DNA from: Loktanella sp. Alg231-35
Lineage (GTDB): Bacteria > Pseudomonadota > Alphaproteobacteria > Rhodobacterales > Rhodobacteraceae
Length of the DNA: 64,000 bases
Assembly: GCF_900143545.1 (NCBI RefSeq)
Contig: NZ_FREV01000004.1
Coordinates: forward strand, 124,001-188,000
Direction of reading: 5' to 3'
Shown: positions 62,711 through 64,000 of the stretch, in pieces
Layout of the letters: each line of letters opens with the position of its first letter
How positions within the stretch are numbered: the stretch's first letter is position 1
The notes under the pieces: model-generated
What the model was told of the DNA's origin: nothing
What the model saw: only the letters and a program-made list of their open reading frames with translations
Databases searched by the model: none
Translations under genes and position numbers: made by a program

Positions 62711-63175
62711 ATGGTCGAAACTTCCAAAGTCACCCCAAAAGACATCCCCGCCCTGCTGGCAATGATCCGCAAGCTCTGCACCTTTCATGGCGACCGCTGC
62801 GTGATGGGGTTGGCCCAGACGCAGGCCCAATTTGTTGATGGGCCGTTGACGGGCATCATTGCGCGTCAGGGTGGTCGCGCTGTCGGGTATGCCGCTATCG
62901 AACCGCATTGGCGACCCGTGCACCAGGGCCCCCTGCTTGATATTGCCCATCTTTTTGTGGAAGAGCCGATGCGCGGCCGCGGGGTGGGTACAGCGCTAAT
63001 TGACGCCGCACAGGTCCATGCGCGCCAAATTGGGGCCTGTCGGTTGGTGATTGGCACATCACCGGTGAACCCCGGCGCTGCGGCCACTTACAGGGCGATG
63101 GGTTTATCAGAGATCACGACTGCACCCGGCCCCCGGTTTGAAATCGCGATGGATGCTGCATGTAAGGTGGATTGA
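62711..63175 (+). CDS. GNAT-family N-acetyltransferase
   Basis: A 154-residue protein. The acetyl-CoA loop is VEEPMRGRGVGTALIDAAQV near residues 90-110, and the C-terminal part reads NPGAAATYRAMGL. It acetylates an amine whose identity is unknown. AAAGGAC precedes the ATG at 62711; the upstream in-frame start at 62663 is rejected. It converges on the aldo/keto reductase. Confidence 0.88.
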   Translation: MVETSKVTPKDIPALLAMIRKLCTFHGDRCVMGLAQTQAQFVDGPLTGIIARQGGRAVGYAAIEPHWRPVHQGPLLDIAHLFVEEPMRGRGVGTALIDAAQVHARQIGACRLVIGTSPVNPGAAATYRAMGLSEITTAPGPRFEIAMDAACKVD

Positions 63176-63187
63176 AATCCACCTTAC

Positions 63188-64000
63188 CTAGAAGGGCATG
63201 GGGTGCTGCATCTGCGCCGCATCGATCTGTGCGATCACATCATCTGACAGCGCAACATCTTTGCCCGCAAGGATTTGCGTCAGCTGCGCCGAGGTCGTCG
63301 CCCCAAAAATCGCCGAAACCGCAAAAGGCCGCGTCCGCTGCCAGGCCATCGCCATATGCACCGGGTCCAACCCATGCTTTGTTGCGATATCCAGATAAGC
63401 CTGCACCGCAGGCCACACCCGGTCTGTTACCCGTCCACCCAGATCACCGTTGACCGACAGACGGCTGCCCTGTGGCACGGCACCGTTCTGGTACTTTCCG
63501 GTCAGTAGTCCGCAGGCCAGAGGCGAAAAGGACAGCAGCAGCACATCCTCATTCACGGCCATCTCGGCCATGTCGGTGTCATAGAGACGGCAAAGCAAAG
63601 AGTACTCGTTCTGCACTGTCGCCATACGCGGCAGGCCCGCCTTGTCGGCCTGATCAATCCATCTGGTCATGCCCCAGGCACTTTCGTTGGACATGCCAAT
63701 GGCTCGGATCTTGCCCGCCTTGACCATCTCGTCCAGCGCCTCAAGCACGTCCATCATATGATCCATCGTCTGCTGGCGGTTCTGGCCAGAAGGATCATAC
63801 GTCCAGTTCTGCCGGAACATATACGAACCACGCATCGGCCAATGCATCTGATAAAGGTCAATCACATCCGTCTGCAGACGCTTGAGCGAACTATCTATAG
63901 CCTCACGAATAACGGCGCCATCATAACCGCGCCCATCACGCACCCAGCCAGGATTGTCGCCAGAGACTTTGGTGGCCACGACAATCTCATCCCGCCGCCC
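63188..64000 (-). CDS. Aldo/keto reductase, C-terminal part
   Basis: The frame runs off the right edge in a minus-strand gene (271 residues seen). The stretch RRDEIVVATKV at the edge, the barrel segments DVIDLYQMHWP, IRAIGMSNESAWG, VQNEYSLLCR and SPLACGLLTGKY mark a Tas-type NADPH aldo/keto reductase. The catalytic Asp/Tyr part lies outside the window. Substrate is unknown. Confidence 0.88.
   Translation of the reverse strand, partial: GRRDEIVVATKVSGDNPGWVRDGRGYDGAVIREAIDSSLKRLQTDVIDLYQMHWPMRGSYMFRQNWTYDPSGQNRQQTMDHMMDVLEALDEMVKAGKIRAIGMSNESAWGMTRWIDQADKAGLPRMATVQNEYSLLCRLYDTDMAEMAVNEDVLLLSFSPLACGLLTGKYQNGAVPQGSRLSVNGDLGGRVTDRVWPAVQAYLDIATKHGLDPVHMAMAWQRTRPFAVSAIFGATTSAQLTQILAGKDVALSDDVIAQIDAAQMQHPMPF

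Overview
This window reads as chromosome from a marine alphaproteobacterium of the Roseobacter group (Rhodobacteraceae). The inference rests on gene content: a Paracoccus-like narR/narK/narGHJI order, small DUF1127 and DUF3572 proteins, tripartite tricarboxylate (TTT) uptake, carnitine/betaine genes, a Zur-type zinc locus and an alpha-type RNase P RNA. Genes are densely packed, often with ATGA or TAATG overlaps, so most clusters are probably operons. No tRNA, rRNA, transposase, phage gene or CRISPR array was seen.

Layout. 1-4.1 kb: a partial HisN-like phosphatase, an XRE regulator, a quinone oxidoreductase, a LysR/DUF1127 divergent pair and a Bax-inhibitor-1 membrane protein with a clear terminator. 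4.2-15.8 kb: a complete respiratory nitrate reductase operon on the minus strand (narK1-narK2-narG-narH-narJ-narI-parvulin) under a perfect FNR box, with the divergent Crp/Fnr regulator NarR. 15.9-17.85 kb: a MAPEG protein, rpmG and a long gene-poor stretch. 17.85-28.5 kb: a tricarboxylate catabolic locus with a TcuA-like flavoprotein, a GntR regulator, an AbrB-family membrane protein, a 2-hydroxyacid dehydrogenase, a PrpF-like isomerase, a TctA-TctB fusion, TctC and the TctD/TctE two-component system.

28.8-34.1 kb: housekeeping (RNase P RNA, an AmpD-like amidase, an Excalibur lipoprotein, gatA/gatC, tadA, a RluB-type pseudouridine synthase) plus a 3' remnant of a ceramidase-like gene. 34.2-41.5 kb: TerC followed by a tight eight-gene membrane/stress operon (small membrane protein, XpaC-like, TelA, DUF2927 lipoprotein, SPFH-GYF protein, two cytochrome b561-like proteins, zinc-ribbon membrane protein). 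I find no described name for this combination. 41.5-46 kb: a PfkB kinase, dtd and the zinc locus znuBC-zur / znuA with a perfect Zur-like palindrome.

46-51.6 kb holds the most striking gene, a 1061-residue soluble reductive dehalogenase fused to its own flavin/[2Fe-2S] reductase. It is divergent from a HAD phosphatase and an MttB-superfamily methyltransferase. 51.6-58.4 kb: DUF3572, a PleD-like diguanylate cyclase whose first receiver has lost its phosphorylation residues, an ECF sigma factor cluster, an EF-hand protein, DUF983, NUDIX, EamA and a fatty acid desaturase. 58.4-62.5 kb: a carnitine-to-glycine-betaine operon (BKACE, lipocalin, small lipoprotein, carnitine dehydrogenase-thioesterase fusion) beside an XRE regulator. 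The window ends with a GNAT acetyltransferase and a partial aldo/keto reductase.

All calls come from reading translations and motifs by eye. No alignment or database search was run.
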